64,000 nt of DNA from Tanytarsus gracilentus (lineage: Eukaryota; Arthropoda; Insecta; Diptera; Chironomidae). The stretch is taken from assembly GCA_038502055.1 (NCBI GenBank), contig JAXRKN010000045.1, positions 6,966,501-7,030,500 on the forward strand, written 5' to 3'. The notes under the pieces are model-generated. The model saw nothing but the letters and a program-made list of their open reading frames with translations, searched no databases and was not told where the DNA came from. Numbering within the stretch: the stretch's first letter is position 1; the number at the start of each line of letters is the position of its first letter. Below, one piece after another: positions 24,900-36,507 of this stretch. The position numbers and the translations under genes were made by a program.

Positions 24900-27800
24900 C
24901 GCTTCAACGCTGTCACTCTATGTGTTTTTAGCACTTTCCTAAAAATTAACAATTTTTCATGATTAAAATTTCATTTTAAATTGTGAAAATTTCTCGACTC
25001 ATTTCACTTTTGTTAGAGCTTTTTCTATTATTTTTGAAAGAGGAATTTTACTCTTAAACTAAAAACAAAAGTTGACCCAATATTAACAACAATATCGGCA
25101 TTGAGTGTTGAATCAAAGAAAAAATTATTTTCATATAATGGAAAATAATTTAAAAATCATGTCAATGCTCTGAGTGAAATTTTTAAAAATAGAATTTTCT
25201 TCAAAACTAAAAAGATTTGAAAAAGTTAAAATTCAAACCTCCAAACTTCAAAAGACTGGTCTTAAATATTTAAAACTTTCAACCCTAAAAATTTATTTTG
25301 TTTCAATTTAAAAAGTTTTTTTACTTTCTTCAAACTTTGACATATTTCGGTTCTATTCTCCGACACATCTGGCACTTTAGTACAATTCTAACCACGCAAC
25401 ACGACATAAATCATATTTTTCGGAAAAAGAACTCAGCAAAAATCTCCAAGCTGCAAAAACATTCTCAAGGGCAAAATCTTCGATAAAATCAAATAAAATT
25501 GTTTGTTTACTCGCCGAGGAAAAAAATTCTCTCTCGTTTTCCTAATGACAAAAAAAGAGAATCGCGAATAAACATAAAAATTGCTTACATTTGAGAACTT
25601 TTTTGTTTACTTTTTGCTTAAAGCATAAAAAATTCATGAGATGTTAATAAACTGGAAAAAGTAATTTGAGTTTAAATTTTGAATTTTTTAAACCTTAAAT
25701 TTTGAAGTTTTATCCTTAAAATATTAAAATTATATTTTTTTGATGAAATTAAATTTTCCAGCCTATTTTCAGGATATTTATTCTAACCCTCTTTACCAAT
25801 AACAAACTAAATCTACTCAATAAATAAATATGAGGCAATAAATCTTATTTACAATATCATGTTGGTTATTAAATTTATTCTACGGCGACATTTTTACGAA
25901 AATTCGATTTCTCAGTAAAGAAAAATTTCTTCTTCCCCGAAACATATCACAATTTTTATCATAGCAATTCCAAACTTCGAAAAAGTTTAATTTTTCTAGC
26001 TCACTCAATTCACAGCCTTGAAGTGAAATGGAAAGAATAACAGCCGGCACTTAAATGTTGCGTAAATGGTGGAAATTTTTATGAGCTTTTTAGTAACAAA
26101 CCCGTCATTGAGTGCTAAAATGACAAAGAGAGTCATTAAAATGAGACAAGAAATGTGAATTGGCTTTCTCGAGATGACAACTGAGAAAATTGAAAGACTG
26201 AGTTTGAAAAGTGTTATAAAAGGTTGAATTGAGTCTCAAGATGTTATTAAAAACTTTTTTTTATAGTTTCCACCCCTTGAAAGCTTGTAAAAAGAACCCA
26301 CAAAAAACGTTTTCACAACAATTTTCATTGAGCCATTAAAGAAGTGAACATGATTCTCAAAAGGTGTTTGACAATGTGTAAAATCAAGGTGAAAATCCGA
26401 AAGTTTAACCAATGAACTTTCATCGCTCGATTGTAATTCAATTTTTCGAATGGAAAAATCTTTAAGCGGTCAATGGTGAAGAAAATCGAAACATGAGGAA
26501 ACGAAAACCAGCTGAAAAGGTTAAATTAAGTTATCTCATGATTGATTGGAAGAAAATTGAGATTATTATCTAGGCTTTTGTTGGATAGCGCGTTGCTAAC
26601 ATGAAAAATATGGAGAGATAGGAAAAGGTTTAAAAATAGAAAAGGCAAATTAAATTTTTTAATTACGCCATTTATGATTGGGAGAAAAGTGAAGTCGGTT
26701 TTATGAAAAAATTGAGATTTCTTTAAAAACACTTCAATATTTGAATCTTGTACTAAAGTTTTAATGATTAAGTTTGTACTAAATTTACTATGTACTAAAT
26801 TTAATAAGTACTAAATTTACTTTGGACCAAATGTACTTTTTGATTAAATTTGTACTAAATTTTTTAATGACTTTGTACTAAAGTTTTCATAAAATTTGTA
26901 CTAAAACTATTTGATTTTATTTTAAAATTAAAAAATCTGTACTAAAATTTAAAATGTTTTTGTAAATTTAAAAACTAAAATTAAGGAGTTCTAAAAATCA
27001 TAAAAAAATTAATAAAGATTTTGGTGTCTTAATTTTTTACATGCCAGAATTATTTGTGTTCATAAATAATAAATTATTAATTTGTCACATTTTGAAGAAT
27101 TTATTGCGAAAACTTTTCCGTAAACAAAAAATAAGTTTCACGATGAAAAAATTTCCTTCATTAAAGCTCAACATCTTTAACATGATGGCAACAATTTTGT
27201 CGCAATTTAAAAAAGATAAATTCGAAGTAACGAAATTTAAATACAATCTTTTCACACGATATTTTCGCTAAATATCTTAATTTCCTTCTCAATAGCTCGC
27301 TCGCATGCACACACAGCCTTGATAGCTACAATTTTGCAGGAAATATAAATCACCCAGAAATTAGCGAGCGAATATTTTCCACTCAATTTAGTTGGTTCCG
27401 CATTTAATCGGAAATCGAGTGAGATTCCTCGAGAAATGTCAAATTATTGAAGGTGATTAACATTCATACACACCTTGCTCAATTTCTGGATGTTAGAAAA
27501 ATTATTCCGATGGAAATTTTTTCTTTCCTTTTTTTTGGTTTAAAGGGAAGAAAAATTTCGACTATTTTTGGGAGATTTTTCTTTTCTTAAAGCTTGAAAT
27601 CATTTTCCACATCTTCAAATTCACTTTGAGCCGAAATTTTGATGGATTTCATTATGTAATTTTTTGATCCTAAATTTTACTTCACTCCTTTTCCATAAAT
27701 TTCACTTTTTCAAAACTTTCAGCTCTCAATTTTGGCGAATTTTCACTCATTCCGCCCGATTAATCGAACTTTCCTCCATTTTAGGTCCAAATTCACGCCA

Positions 27801-28200
27801 ATTAAGCTTCAAATTTAATATTTTTTCACCAAATTTCACTCCTAATCTCTTCCGTGTCCCCAAAATCGAACTGGCTTGAAGGATTTTTTCCAATTCAATG
27901 AAGGAAAAAGCTAAAAAGGACTCTGAAAGTTTTTTCTCGCATTTTCGTCTGCGCATGTCAGCAATACACACGTAAAATACGCTCGCAAAAGTTTTACGTC
28001 CAATTTTCTCTCTGTTTTGATATTTTCCTCGTGCTTTCCTTTCAAAAACATGTGGACTCGACTGATTGTTGTAATTTGAGAGCAGCGTGAGGTTGTGAAA
28101 AAGTTAAACGAAAGCGTTTTGTTATGAAAGGAAATATTGAGCGATGACATGAGCATTTTTTATCAGTGTCAAGGGGTGGAAATTTTTTTCTAAAAATTTT
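24900..28200. other. Upstream region of the GABA-B receptor gene; no gene seen
   Basis: AT-rich spacer of about 3.3 kb. GAGA-type runs (GAGAGTGAGAGAGAAAGG on the minus strand) lie just upstream of the receptor ATG, near 24860-24880. A GTACTAAA minisatellite is at 26748-26950 and isolated fold-back ends are at 26268 and 28168. ORFs at 27664-28156 have no support. Confidence 0.5.
26748..26950. repeat. GTACTAAA minisatellite
   Basis: Eight exact copies of GTACTAAA, mostly in the context TTTGTACTAAATTT, plus one degenerate copy, spaced roughly 15-40 bp apart. The spacing is irregular, so the array is old or formed by slippage in AT-rich DNA. Confidence 0.65.
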
Positions 28201-28282
28201 AAAAAATGCCAACTCAAATTTTTAACGTACAAAATTTTTTAAATTTTATTTCGCCAAAAATCGTTCAAAATTGAATCATTCT

Positions 28283-28820
28283 CTAATCAAATGGACAGCA
28301 TGGACCCGGAACCACGCATGGATTGCATGATGCTGGCTTTGGTCGGCACGATTCAGATGGACGAGGATTTGTTGGCTTTCCCATCGTCACATTCGTGTAT
28401 CGCCACATGTACTTGGACGGGCAGCAACTTGGCCATGGCTTTGTGGTGCAACATGGTCGACCGTAGCATTCTGTACGTGGACAGTCGAGTTGTAATCCAT
28501 TTCGTTTAACACACTCGCATTGAGTAATTAAAACACTTCCTTTGAGTTCACGGCTTTTGCAGCGCTGTTTGAGACAAGAAGAAGAAAAAATTTAATCGAA
28601 GATTGCCGTGAGAAAATTTTCACTTTGAATTTACCTTTGGAGGGCACGATGGAGGGCAGCATGGATCGCATGGGATGCAGCAATCAGGTGGACAGCATGG
28701 ATCGCCCATTGGTGGACAGCATGGATCGCCCATTGGTGGACAGCAAGGATCGCATGAGGGTGGGGAGCAAGGGTCCTGGCAGTAAGGAGAGCACATTGGT
28801 GGGCAGCATGGATCGCACAT
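28283..28820 (-). CDS. Cys/Pro-rich DPCCPP-repeat protein
   Basis: Two coding exons, 28820-28635 and 28564-28283, with a 70-bp intron; 155 aa. A 63-bp leader intron (28886-28824) ends 3 nt before the ATG, and an initiator TCAGT at 28971-28967 may mark the start site. The first 62 residues are repeats of DPCCPP with CCPPMG spacing, partly encoded by near-identical 24-nt units; the second half has further CC pairs (RPCCTT, PSCCPS, GPCCPF). I count 33 Cys in 155 residues. There is no signal peptide. Such proteins resemble insect sperm-tail Cys-rich proteins (Mst family) or metal-binding proteins; the function is inferred only. AATAAA lies at 28250-28245, 33 nt after the stop. Confidence 0.85.
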
Positions 28821-29490
28821 TTTCTGAAAGAAAAATAATTTAAAATGTTGTTGGAACTTCCTCAAAGCTCAGCCTTTTGAACTCACTTTAATTTTTAATG
28901 ATTTTTTTCACTTTAAATTTGGAAGAACTTTTTTTTCGCTCCGCTCTGTTCGACGGTCAAAATTAAACTGAAGAAATTTTCAGAAAATCATTTGTCAAAG
29001 GTTACTGAAACTTAATTTTTTAATATTTTTAGAAATTTAACGAAACTTTTATCGAACGAGGAAAAAAATTAATTTCGAGACTTGGAAATATTAAAAAGTT
29101 TCTGTTGATTTTCGGCATTGCTGTTAAATTTTGGCAGTGCCACAAAATAATTTTTTAACTCCATTAAAACTTTAAATTAATCTCTGAAATCCTAAAAGTA
29201 AAAAAATTAATGAATAAATTCTTAAACGGTTCTTAAAGTATAAATCAGCATGATTTCAGTTTATTTTTTAATTCAACCTGTAAAATTAATTTTTTATGAG
29301 TTCATTCAACATTTAAAATTTTTAAAAGAATTTCCTGCTTTTTATTGTGACTCACACGTGAACTTTTACAAAGAATTTTAATTAATTTTTAATGTGTGTT
29401 TGACATCATAATTAAAAATGACTAAGCACATTTTACTGAATAGAAGTCAAGCCGTGAATTTTATTGAAAACTTTTTTCAGATGAACATTT

Positions 29491-30819
29491 TTAATTATTT
29501 TTTGAATTTAGTCCAAAATAATCGTGACAAAGAGCCTGAAAAATAAATTTATGTTATCATCTCTTGAGTCTCAAGAGTTTATTTATAAAATTACCTTAGC
29601 TGCTGTCAATCTTTGTTCAGGATTGTATTTGACAAGACCATCGACAAGCCCTATTTCTTCCTTTGTTGTAAAACTCGGAAAAATATTTTGCCATTCTTCT
29701 CGTTTGCTGGATGGAAAACTGAGAAAGTATTGATTTTTTTTAGAAAAAATAACTTTCTGCTCTATTTAGAACTTCATACCGAATTTTATTATAGTCGGGT
29801 AAATTTTTAACCTCCGGCCAGGCAGTCGATGGAGTTCCTAAAGTCCGAATAACCAAAGCCAATTGTTCAATATCAGTATTGCCCTAAACAAATATTTCAT
29901 TTTTAAACACAATCTCAAAAATTATGATCATAAATTTTACAGGAAACAAAGGCACACCACGAAGCATTTCCGCAAAAACACAGCCAGTCGCCCAAATGTC
30001 TATAGATGAGTTATACATTTGAGCGCCATAAAGAAGTTCAGGCGCTCGATACCTATTAAAATATTTAAATATCAGCATGAGTCTTTATGACGTCATTAAA
30101 AAATCTACCATCGAGTCGCAACTTGAGGTGAGTAACACATTTTTGGCTCATCGGGATTGAAGAGTCTTGCAAGGCCAAAGTCAGCAATTCTAAGCACATC
30201 ATATTCGCTGATGAGTAAGTTTGCGGGTTTAATGTCCTAGAAAAGAAACAACACGATAAAAGTGTCAAGCTGCATTCACCAACTCACTCTGTGCATAATT
30301 TTCATCTCATCATGAAGATAAGAAAGTCCTCGCAGAAGCATTTTCATGTAAGATTGAATTTGTTGTCTCGATAAGGGATTTTCATCATCCTTGAGCTTTG
30401 AGTACAGTGTGTGTGGCATGTAATCAAAGACGAGCGCGATTCCTGATAGGTCAGGATACATGTCGAGAAGGGTGATGAGCTTGAGATGAAAATTAAATTA
30501 TTTAAAACAATTTTTTCCTAAAGATTTTAATTAATTTAAAGTCAAAAAATAATTTTCTTACATATTCACAGTCTGAATGTTGCAAAGTCTTGATCTCTCT
30601 CAGTGTATTTGGTGAAATTCCTGTAAATCAACCAAAATTACCATCGAGAATTTAAATTTTAAAATCTCACAAACCTCCAAACTTTGTTCTCAACGAAACC
30701 TTCTTAATTGCGACGACTTTATTGTCTTGAGTCGTGTCGATGGCCTTAAGCACGACTCCATGCACACCTTCACCTATTTTCTGAAGAAACTTGTAGCGAT
30801 TCGGAATGAATTCGTTCAT
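29491..30819 (-). CDS. Cdk20: Cyclin-dependent kinase 20 (CCRK type)
   Basis: Eight exons: 30819-30675, 30620-30562, 30479-30288, 30236-30109, 30052-29941, 29883-29780, 29718-29595 and 29535-29491; 302 aa, introns of 51-82 bp. It is a Ser/Thr kinase with glycine loop GEGVHG (16-21), ATP lysine Lys39 (VAIKK), catalytic HRD at 131-133, DFG at 151-153 and WYRAPELLYGA. In place of a PSTAIRE helix it has GISPNTLREIK. The block HRDIKPANLL and the ending LPDYNKIRF match the CCRK/CDK20 family, which controls ciliary length and signalling. The T-loop residue is Ser168 (CYSPQVATRW) where relatives have Thr. The protein ends soon after the kinase domain, about 40 residues shorter than vertebrate CDK20. 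AATAAA is at 29465-29460. Cell-cycle CDKs are excluded by the missing PSTAIRE. Confidence 0.92.
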
Positions 30820-30849
30820 CTTTGCCTCAATGCCAAATCAAACTAAACA

Positions 30850-31715
30850 AAAATTTTTATTGAGTTTATTTTCATTGTTTCCATGGTAATGCGATGCACA
30901 ACAACTAGGGAAATGTTTATTAGGGATTTTGTGAATGAAATCACACCTGTTGATTTATGTTACGAACAAATCATTGAAGCAAAAAAAATATTGTTAGGTT
31001 GGCGTAGCAATTTGCTTTTTTTATTGAACATTTTAGTGAAGCGTGGTCGGTGTTAAAAAATGAGTGAGCAGATGAAAAATTTGTCATTTTTTATTTTATT
31101 TTTCGATTTAAAATTTTTTGAAGCATTTTTGAAAAACTAAGAAGTCTAGGATTAAAATAATTTATGGTGCTCTAAAAAATCCTCTTTGTCTAAAATGTGG
31201 CATGCTCAAATTAAGGTAAGGCTCTAAAAAATCTCCTAAGGTGTTGTAAATCTTTAAATTCACATTAATTTTTTTATAAATTACTTTAAACTAATTGACA
31301 GTTTTTAAAATTTTTCACACTTATTGTGCTCAACACTAAATCTTTAATAAACTTCTCAAATGAGTAGAGCATGGGTTGCAGCGTAATAATTGATTCCGCA
31401 TACCTCGGCACTTACATTGTATCCATAAGCTGTCCGTGATGAAAATTATATAAAAAAATGATCGGCGAGCCAATAAAAATCTGATTCAATATGCTTTGGA
31501 TTTAATTTCCAATTAATCAACTTAACTCTTTTTATTAATTCACTTCTCTTTTATCAGTGTAACAAAAAAATAATTAATTAAGTATGAAAGGTTCGATTCA
31601 TTAATTTTAAGATATAAATTATGAAATTTTGTATGGCAAAATATTTTATAACTTTTTTTCGATTGTGTAAAGCTAATGTTGTGAAATAAATTTATTTAAA
31701 AGAGATGCAATAAAA
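30850..31715. other. Spacer between Cdk20 and membrane protein gene
   Basis: AT-rich. On the minus strand a strong donor (AT|GTAAGT) sits near 31410 in a GC-richer patch and might end a noncoding leader exon of Cdk20; no other sign of a gene was seen. Confidence 0.4.
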
Positions 31716-31757
31716 TTTTATTTGCTTATAGCTGTAAAATTCTCAAATCCTCCCATA

Positions 31758-33113
31758 TCAATATCTTGTCACATAGCTACTGCCACGATCGGAATATTTT
31801 CCGCTTAGTTTACTGACAGAATATCCATCCGGATCAGTTTTATAGTCGATCTCTTGTGGCTTATAGCCAATGTTCTTCTGCCAATGTTTCGTCCAATACA
31901 AGTCTTCTTGACGTATCTGCGACGGTGTCTTGACATCTCTACACACAATCACGCAATAAATCATCGAGCCGATGAGCGTGCCGAAGCCAAAGACGAGAAA
32001 AACAATTCCAAGAATCCTACGGAGCGAGAGAAAAGTACATGTGAGCATGAAATCTAACTGATTATGTTATGTAGAGAATTTTTCGCCTTAAAATGTGATG
32101 ACCGTTAGACATGTTTCTACTAGCGCGAGAGAATGTCGAGCATATCGTGCGATAATTTTATTTAATTGAAATATCAAAGTGAGTAAAATTTAATAAGATC
32201 TCTTGGGGTTATAACTCACTAGAAAGTCAGTAATGGTCAAGTTGCTATTTTAAATTTTTAACCAACTGATTTGATTTTTAATTTTTTTTTATTTTAAAAA
32301 TTAAATTTTCAAAATCTTGTTAGATTTTAAAAATTTGAATTTTTTGTATTTTTAAATTTTCTGATTTGGATTTTATTTGAATATTTTTAAAGCAAAATGT
32401 CAAACAAAAAAATTCATGTCAGGGGTGGGACACTCACAATTTTCAAGAAATATTTTTTAAAAATCCACTCACCACACAAATAACGGCTCAACAAATTGAA
32501 TAACGATAACAAATCCCAAAGTAATCAAAATGAGTCCAAGATTAATGAGTAACATGAGACAGCAGACACCTCTGAGGTTAGGACAAAATGGATTTGGTGC
32601 GGACATCGCTTCGACTTTTGCACCCATTCGTCTTGACGTGTGACTTCTTCCAGTTCTTCTGCTGCTCGCAACTGAATAGACACTTCTCGGTTTATGAACG
32701 TGATAAGTTCGATGAGGCATTGAATAGCGGCTGATTTCTGACGGCGTTTTATAAGCAGCACTTGTGACATAAATGTCGCCATTATCACCACCATTTTCAT
32801 AACTCAATGCTGACGGTGCTCGCGGTGGTGTTCGAGTGGGTGGACTAGATTGTGATCGAGGACCGTTGCTACTTCTTGACTTGTCCCTTGATTTTCTGGA
32901 TGTTCCATTCTGATGAGGTGGAGTTGTCATGCGTTCATTAACCATCGTGTATTCGGAAAGTGTTCTCTCCGACGGTGGTCGACTTTCATCGCCATCAGAA
33001 AAGTAAGCTCGATTTGTTGACGACGAATAAGGTGGCGAAACACTTTTATGATTGTGTGCCGCAACGTAATGTCCCTTTCGCACCTTCCGTGCCGTACGCT
33101 CAAGACTCTTCAT
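31758..33113 (-). CDS. Two-pass membrane protein, unidentified
   Basis: Two coding exons, 33113-32473 and 32016-31758, joined in frame inside a Trp codon; 299 aa. Residues 1-180 are hydrophilic, Ser, Arg, Pro and Tyr rich (TRTPPRAPSAL, SRRTGRSHTSRR), with no signal peptide. Two membrane segments follow close together, about 184-208 (GVCCLMLLINLGLILITLGF) and about 214-237 (GIVFLVFGFGTLIGSMIYCV), joined by a short loop EPLFVW. The 60-residue tail is Tyr rich and ends SSYVTRY. Both termini are probably cytoplasmic. I do not recognise a named family; length and layout suggest a scaffold or junction-type protein, which is only a guess. The chosen ATG is the first in frame after a TGA just upstream. 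AATAAA is at 31722-31717. Confidence 0.85.
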
Positions 33114-33192
33114 TTCTTCTTCTTTAATTGCACTTCTTTCAATTAACACTCACACGCATTACATCATGTTGACGATGTCTTGCACTAGTTGT
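33114..33192 (-). other. Probable leader exon with short upstream ORFs
   Basis: An acceptor (ACTCTTTACAG) precedes 33192. The leader then holds ATGATGTAA and an ATG opening a six-codon ORF ending TGA before the main ATG at 33113. A consensus donor, CGT|GTGAGT, lies at 33152, so an alternative transcript could leave the exon here. Confidence 0.45.
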
Positions 33193-33390
33193 CTGTAAAG
33201 AGTATAAAATGAAATAATTAGCAACAATCGAGTTAAAAGCTTTTCGATATAAAAGGAATGTTTCCGCATTGCATTTATGATCACACATCGACATGAACAC
33301 TATACTATGTTTCAAACATTTCAATGGCACAATGGAATACAATTCAATGCGGTGTTTATTAAGCCATTAATAAATGTCGTTTATTTCATT

Positions 33391-33500
33391 AAAAGGGGCG
33401 GAACACTTTGAGTTAAAAATCAATAATTCTTTTCGTTCATAATTTTTTTATCATTTGAAATTTTTTATTAATTAATTTTAGAGTGTCCCAACCCCTAATT
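33391..33500. repeat. Short fold-back element
   Basis: About 110 bp with ends AAGGGGCGGAACACT and AGTGTCCCAACCCCT in inverted orientation, upstream of the two-pass membrane protein gene. It belongs to the same loose family as 20738-20797. Confidence 0.55.
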
Positions 33501-35996
33501 TAAAATCCAACTTATCACCTCCCACAACACGCTATTGAGAAAGATTGGTAGCTTTGTCAGTGTTTATCGATCTCTCGAAAATTGTTCTAATAAAGTGCAC
33601 AAAACACACTTTTATAATGCAACACGTTGTTAGTGTCACAACTTTATCTCCACCATGCATCATTTTGTGCTTCCATAACCGCCTTTTTTCATTTATTTAT
33701 TTGCATAAAACTGAAAGTTTCTCTCTCGGATTTTTATGGAGCAGAACCGAGGCGCATAAATTTTAATGGAAGAAAAATTGCATCGCGATCAGTTGTACGA
33801 AAAAAAGTGCTTAGTTGAAAGTGAAAACGAAGATCGGAATTGGAGATTGTGCTAACATGCTGTGATGCCGCCGCTTGATTTGAAATGGTTTATGGGAATA
33901 TAATTCTTGCATGTTTATATGGGAGTTGAAATTGAAAGCTTCGGGTGTAAATTGGTGTTGCTTCGAGGAATAATAAAATAATGAAAAATTCAGGACGAGT
34001 TTGTATAAATTATCAAGGGGAATTTAGCTCAGGAAATTATTAAAATTTTTATCTTTTTAAATCTCATCAATCATTCGAATTCCAACAAATTTTCAACACC
34101 CTTCAGGCGCCTTAAAATTAGCATTTGCTCGCAATAATTTCTCAAAATCAGACTTTACACGCCATAAATCTTCAAAATAATTGCTGGATTTGATCGGTTT
34201 GTGGCTTTAGACCATAAAACATTTAAAGAATTTACTTTTAAAAAAAATATTTTGCTCAATTTCATAAGAACTCTCGCATATCTCACGCAACAATCTTTTC
34301 TACCATCCCAAAAAAAATCTTCTTGAAAATTACAAAAACGTGAAATTGCTTTTGATTATCTTGTTACTTTTTAATGATTCCCTCTTACACACTCATCACA
34401 TGCGGATATATTCATGTCTATTAAAGCGATAAAATCTCTCTCTGTGTGCTGAGAGGGCTTTCGCTGAAGTAAAAAATTAAAACATATCAGTCAGTGTTGA
34501 TGGTGATTTGCTTGGACCAGCATTGTGTGAAATGTTGCGTGAAATTGCCAAGATTGAGTGATTGATATGGGCAGAAGAAATTCGGGCGGAAAGGTTAAAA
34601 TTTATAAATTTTGTGGGCTTTAACTTGTAAGAAAAAAATCTGCGACAAAAAATTAAATTTAAAATTATTGCAGTTTTTAATATTTATAAAACTGCAATAA
34701 AAAAAATTATTTTTCAAACAAATTTTTAAAGTTCTCTAAACTTTTTAAACTCAAACACGTGCGAAAAGAATTCTCGATTTTATTTGTTCAAAAAAATCTC
34801 AGCGTTTTGTTGATTGCTCTCGACTCGCATTTTCTCTTCCTCAACGATGCTTAATTATGTATGATTATTCAAAGTTCGCAATAAATGGCTTCTTATTGGC
34901 GATGATTATAAAGAGAGCTCTTCAAACCCATGATTGAGCGCTAAAAATTTCGCTTTTCTTTGACACAGAAAAACTTTTTTCTAATCGCTGCTCTCCGATC
35001 GTTTTTGAGAAGGATTTAGCGAATAGAAAAATAATATTTCAAATGTGTGTGATTAGGCGATAAAAATGACGCCCAAATTGCCATTGTCATCGAGATTTCT
35101 TTCCATGTCATGTCAATTTTCTTCTTTTCTCTATCTCACCTCTTTTCATCTCTTCATTCTTTGTTAAATTATGCGAAGCTTCTTGAGATGTCAACATGAG
35201 AGGTGAGTACGGTAATTTTTGGTGTCATTGTATATAAAAAAGAGAGATATTCATGCATTCGCAATTTGTAGATGTTGAGTTGATATTTTAGCTAATGAAA
35301 AGTAAGACATTTTCCAGTTTAACGAGTTCTTGACTTCGTTCTCGACTAGCATGCGCAACATAATTCTTGCGTGTGCGGAGAATTTTGGGTTTTAACATTT
35401 TAATTTGTAAAGTTTTTTAATTCAGGAATTAAAATACAAATAATCCAGTAAATAAATTAAAAATTACAACAATCAAATCCTAAAATTTAAAAAAATATAT
35501 CACGAACTAAATTTAAAAAATTCAAAAATTAAATCCAGTAAATTTTACGAAATTCTTCACAACTATTTAATTTGATGCGGAAAGCGATGAAAAGCGAGTA
35601 AGACAGATGATTTAAGATTTAAGTGGCTCAATAAGCGGTTTTTATAAAAAAGCACCAAGAAAATGAAATGCACATGACTTTTTTGCCGCTGCCGTAGAGC
35701 TGCGTAGTCGTGGAATTCAGTTAAGCTCGAGGAGAAAAAAATAAAAACATCAAATTGCAAGAATTATCGCAAAACTCCCATTTTTCCTTCTCTCTTTATA
35801 TGAAAACAGCGAGTGAACAAATGATTGTGCCTTCGATCAACATGACCCGATCTCTTTCCATGGTTCTCTTGTCTCTTTTCTGTATTTAGTTTGCGCGCGG
35901 ATAGAGAGAAAAGCTTCATTAGTTAATGTAAACATCAATTCCAATCAATATGAATACCTCCCAGCATTCTCATCGAACTCTCTTCACTCCCTAAGA

Positions 35997-36004
35997 TATA
36001 TAAA
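35997..36004 (+). promoter_or_regulatory. Candidate TATA box of a + strand gene
   Basis: TATATAAA is followed by a GC-rich patch (GATGCCGACCGGCAGGG) unusual for this region. About 350 bp later come a good acceptor (TTTTTTGCAG before 36358) and an ATG at 36498, then a donor, which together look like the 5' end of a gene running to the right. Confidence 0.35.
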
Positions 36005-36357
36005 TCGATATCGATGCCGACCGGCAGGGTGAGACGCTCGGTTTATTTTTTGAGTTTTAGATTTTGTTTGAATAAAATTAAATAAGTTTCTTCACCGCAT
36101 ATTCAACCATATATTCGCAATTTGTGTTGTGAATTAATTAAGCAAACAATTTAAGAGCTCGCAAAATTCGAGAGGTTGGAACTATTTATTACCATTACAC
36201 GTTCAGCTTTGATTTCAATTAGAATTTGGAGAATCAAATAAAGAAAGGAGGAGAAAGAGATTTCTCCACACCCAATTTCTCGAGAGCTGATTTCATCTCT
36301 CATTGAGCACAAATTTTTTTAGATCACTTTGGCGACTCTCTTTTATCTTTTTTGCAG

Positions 36358-36507
36358 GCAAATGTGGTGCGGGATGGAATTATGTTTTTAGCTTTACATG
36401 TGTAGGCTAAAATTTTTAATACAACAATTGGTAAAAGTATCCGAGAAGCTATCTTTAGACTCTAAATCTGCATTTACATTTAATATAATATGTATTCATA
36501 ATGCCGC
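36358..36507 (+). CDS. Candidate first coding exon
   Basis: The segment lies between an acceptor (TTATCTTTTTTGCAG) and a consensus donor GAA|GTAAGT. Most of it would be leader; the last possible start is ATG CCG CGA A at 36498-36507. Other ATGs occur earlier in other frames. No second exon was found in the window, so the gene, if real, has a very long intron or ends outside. This is inference from splice signals only. Confidence 0.25.

Noticed and set aside
27664..28156. Overlapping ORFs on both strands upstream of the Cys-rich gene
   Set aside because: Mutually overlapping chance ORFs without splice sites or recognisable domains.
28625..28843. Open frame on the + strand opposite the Cys-rich exon
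   Set aside because: It is the antisense shadow of the DPCCPP repeats; repeat periodicity keeps it open and it has no splice or promoter support.
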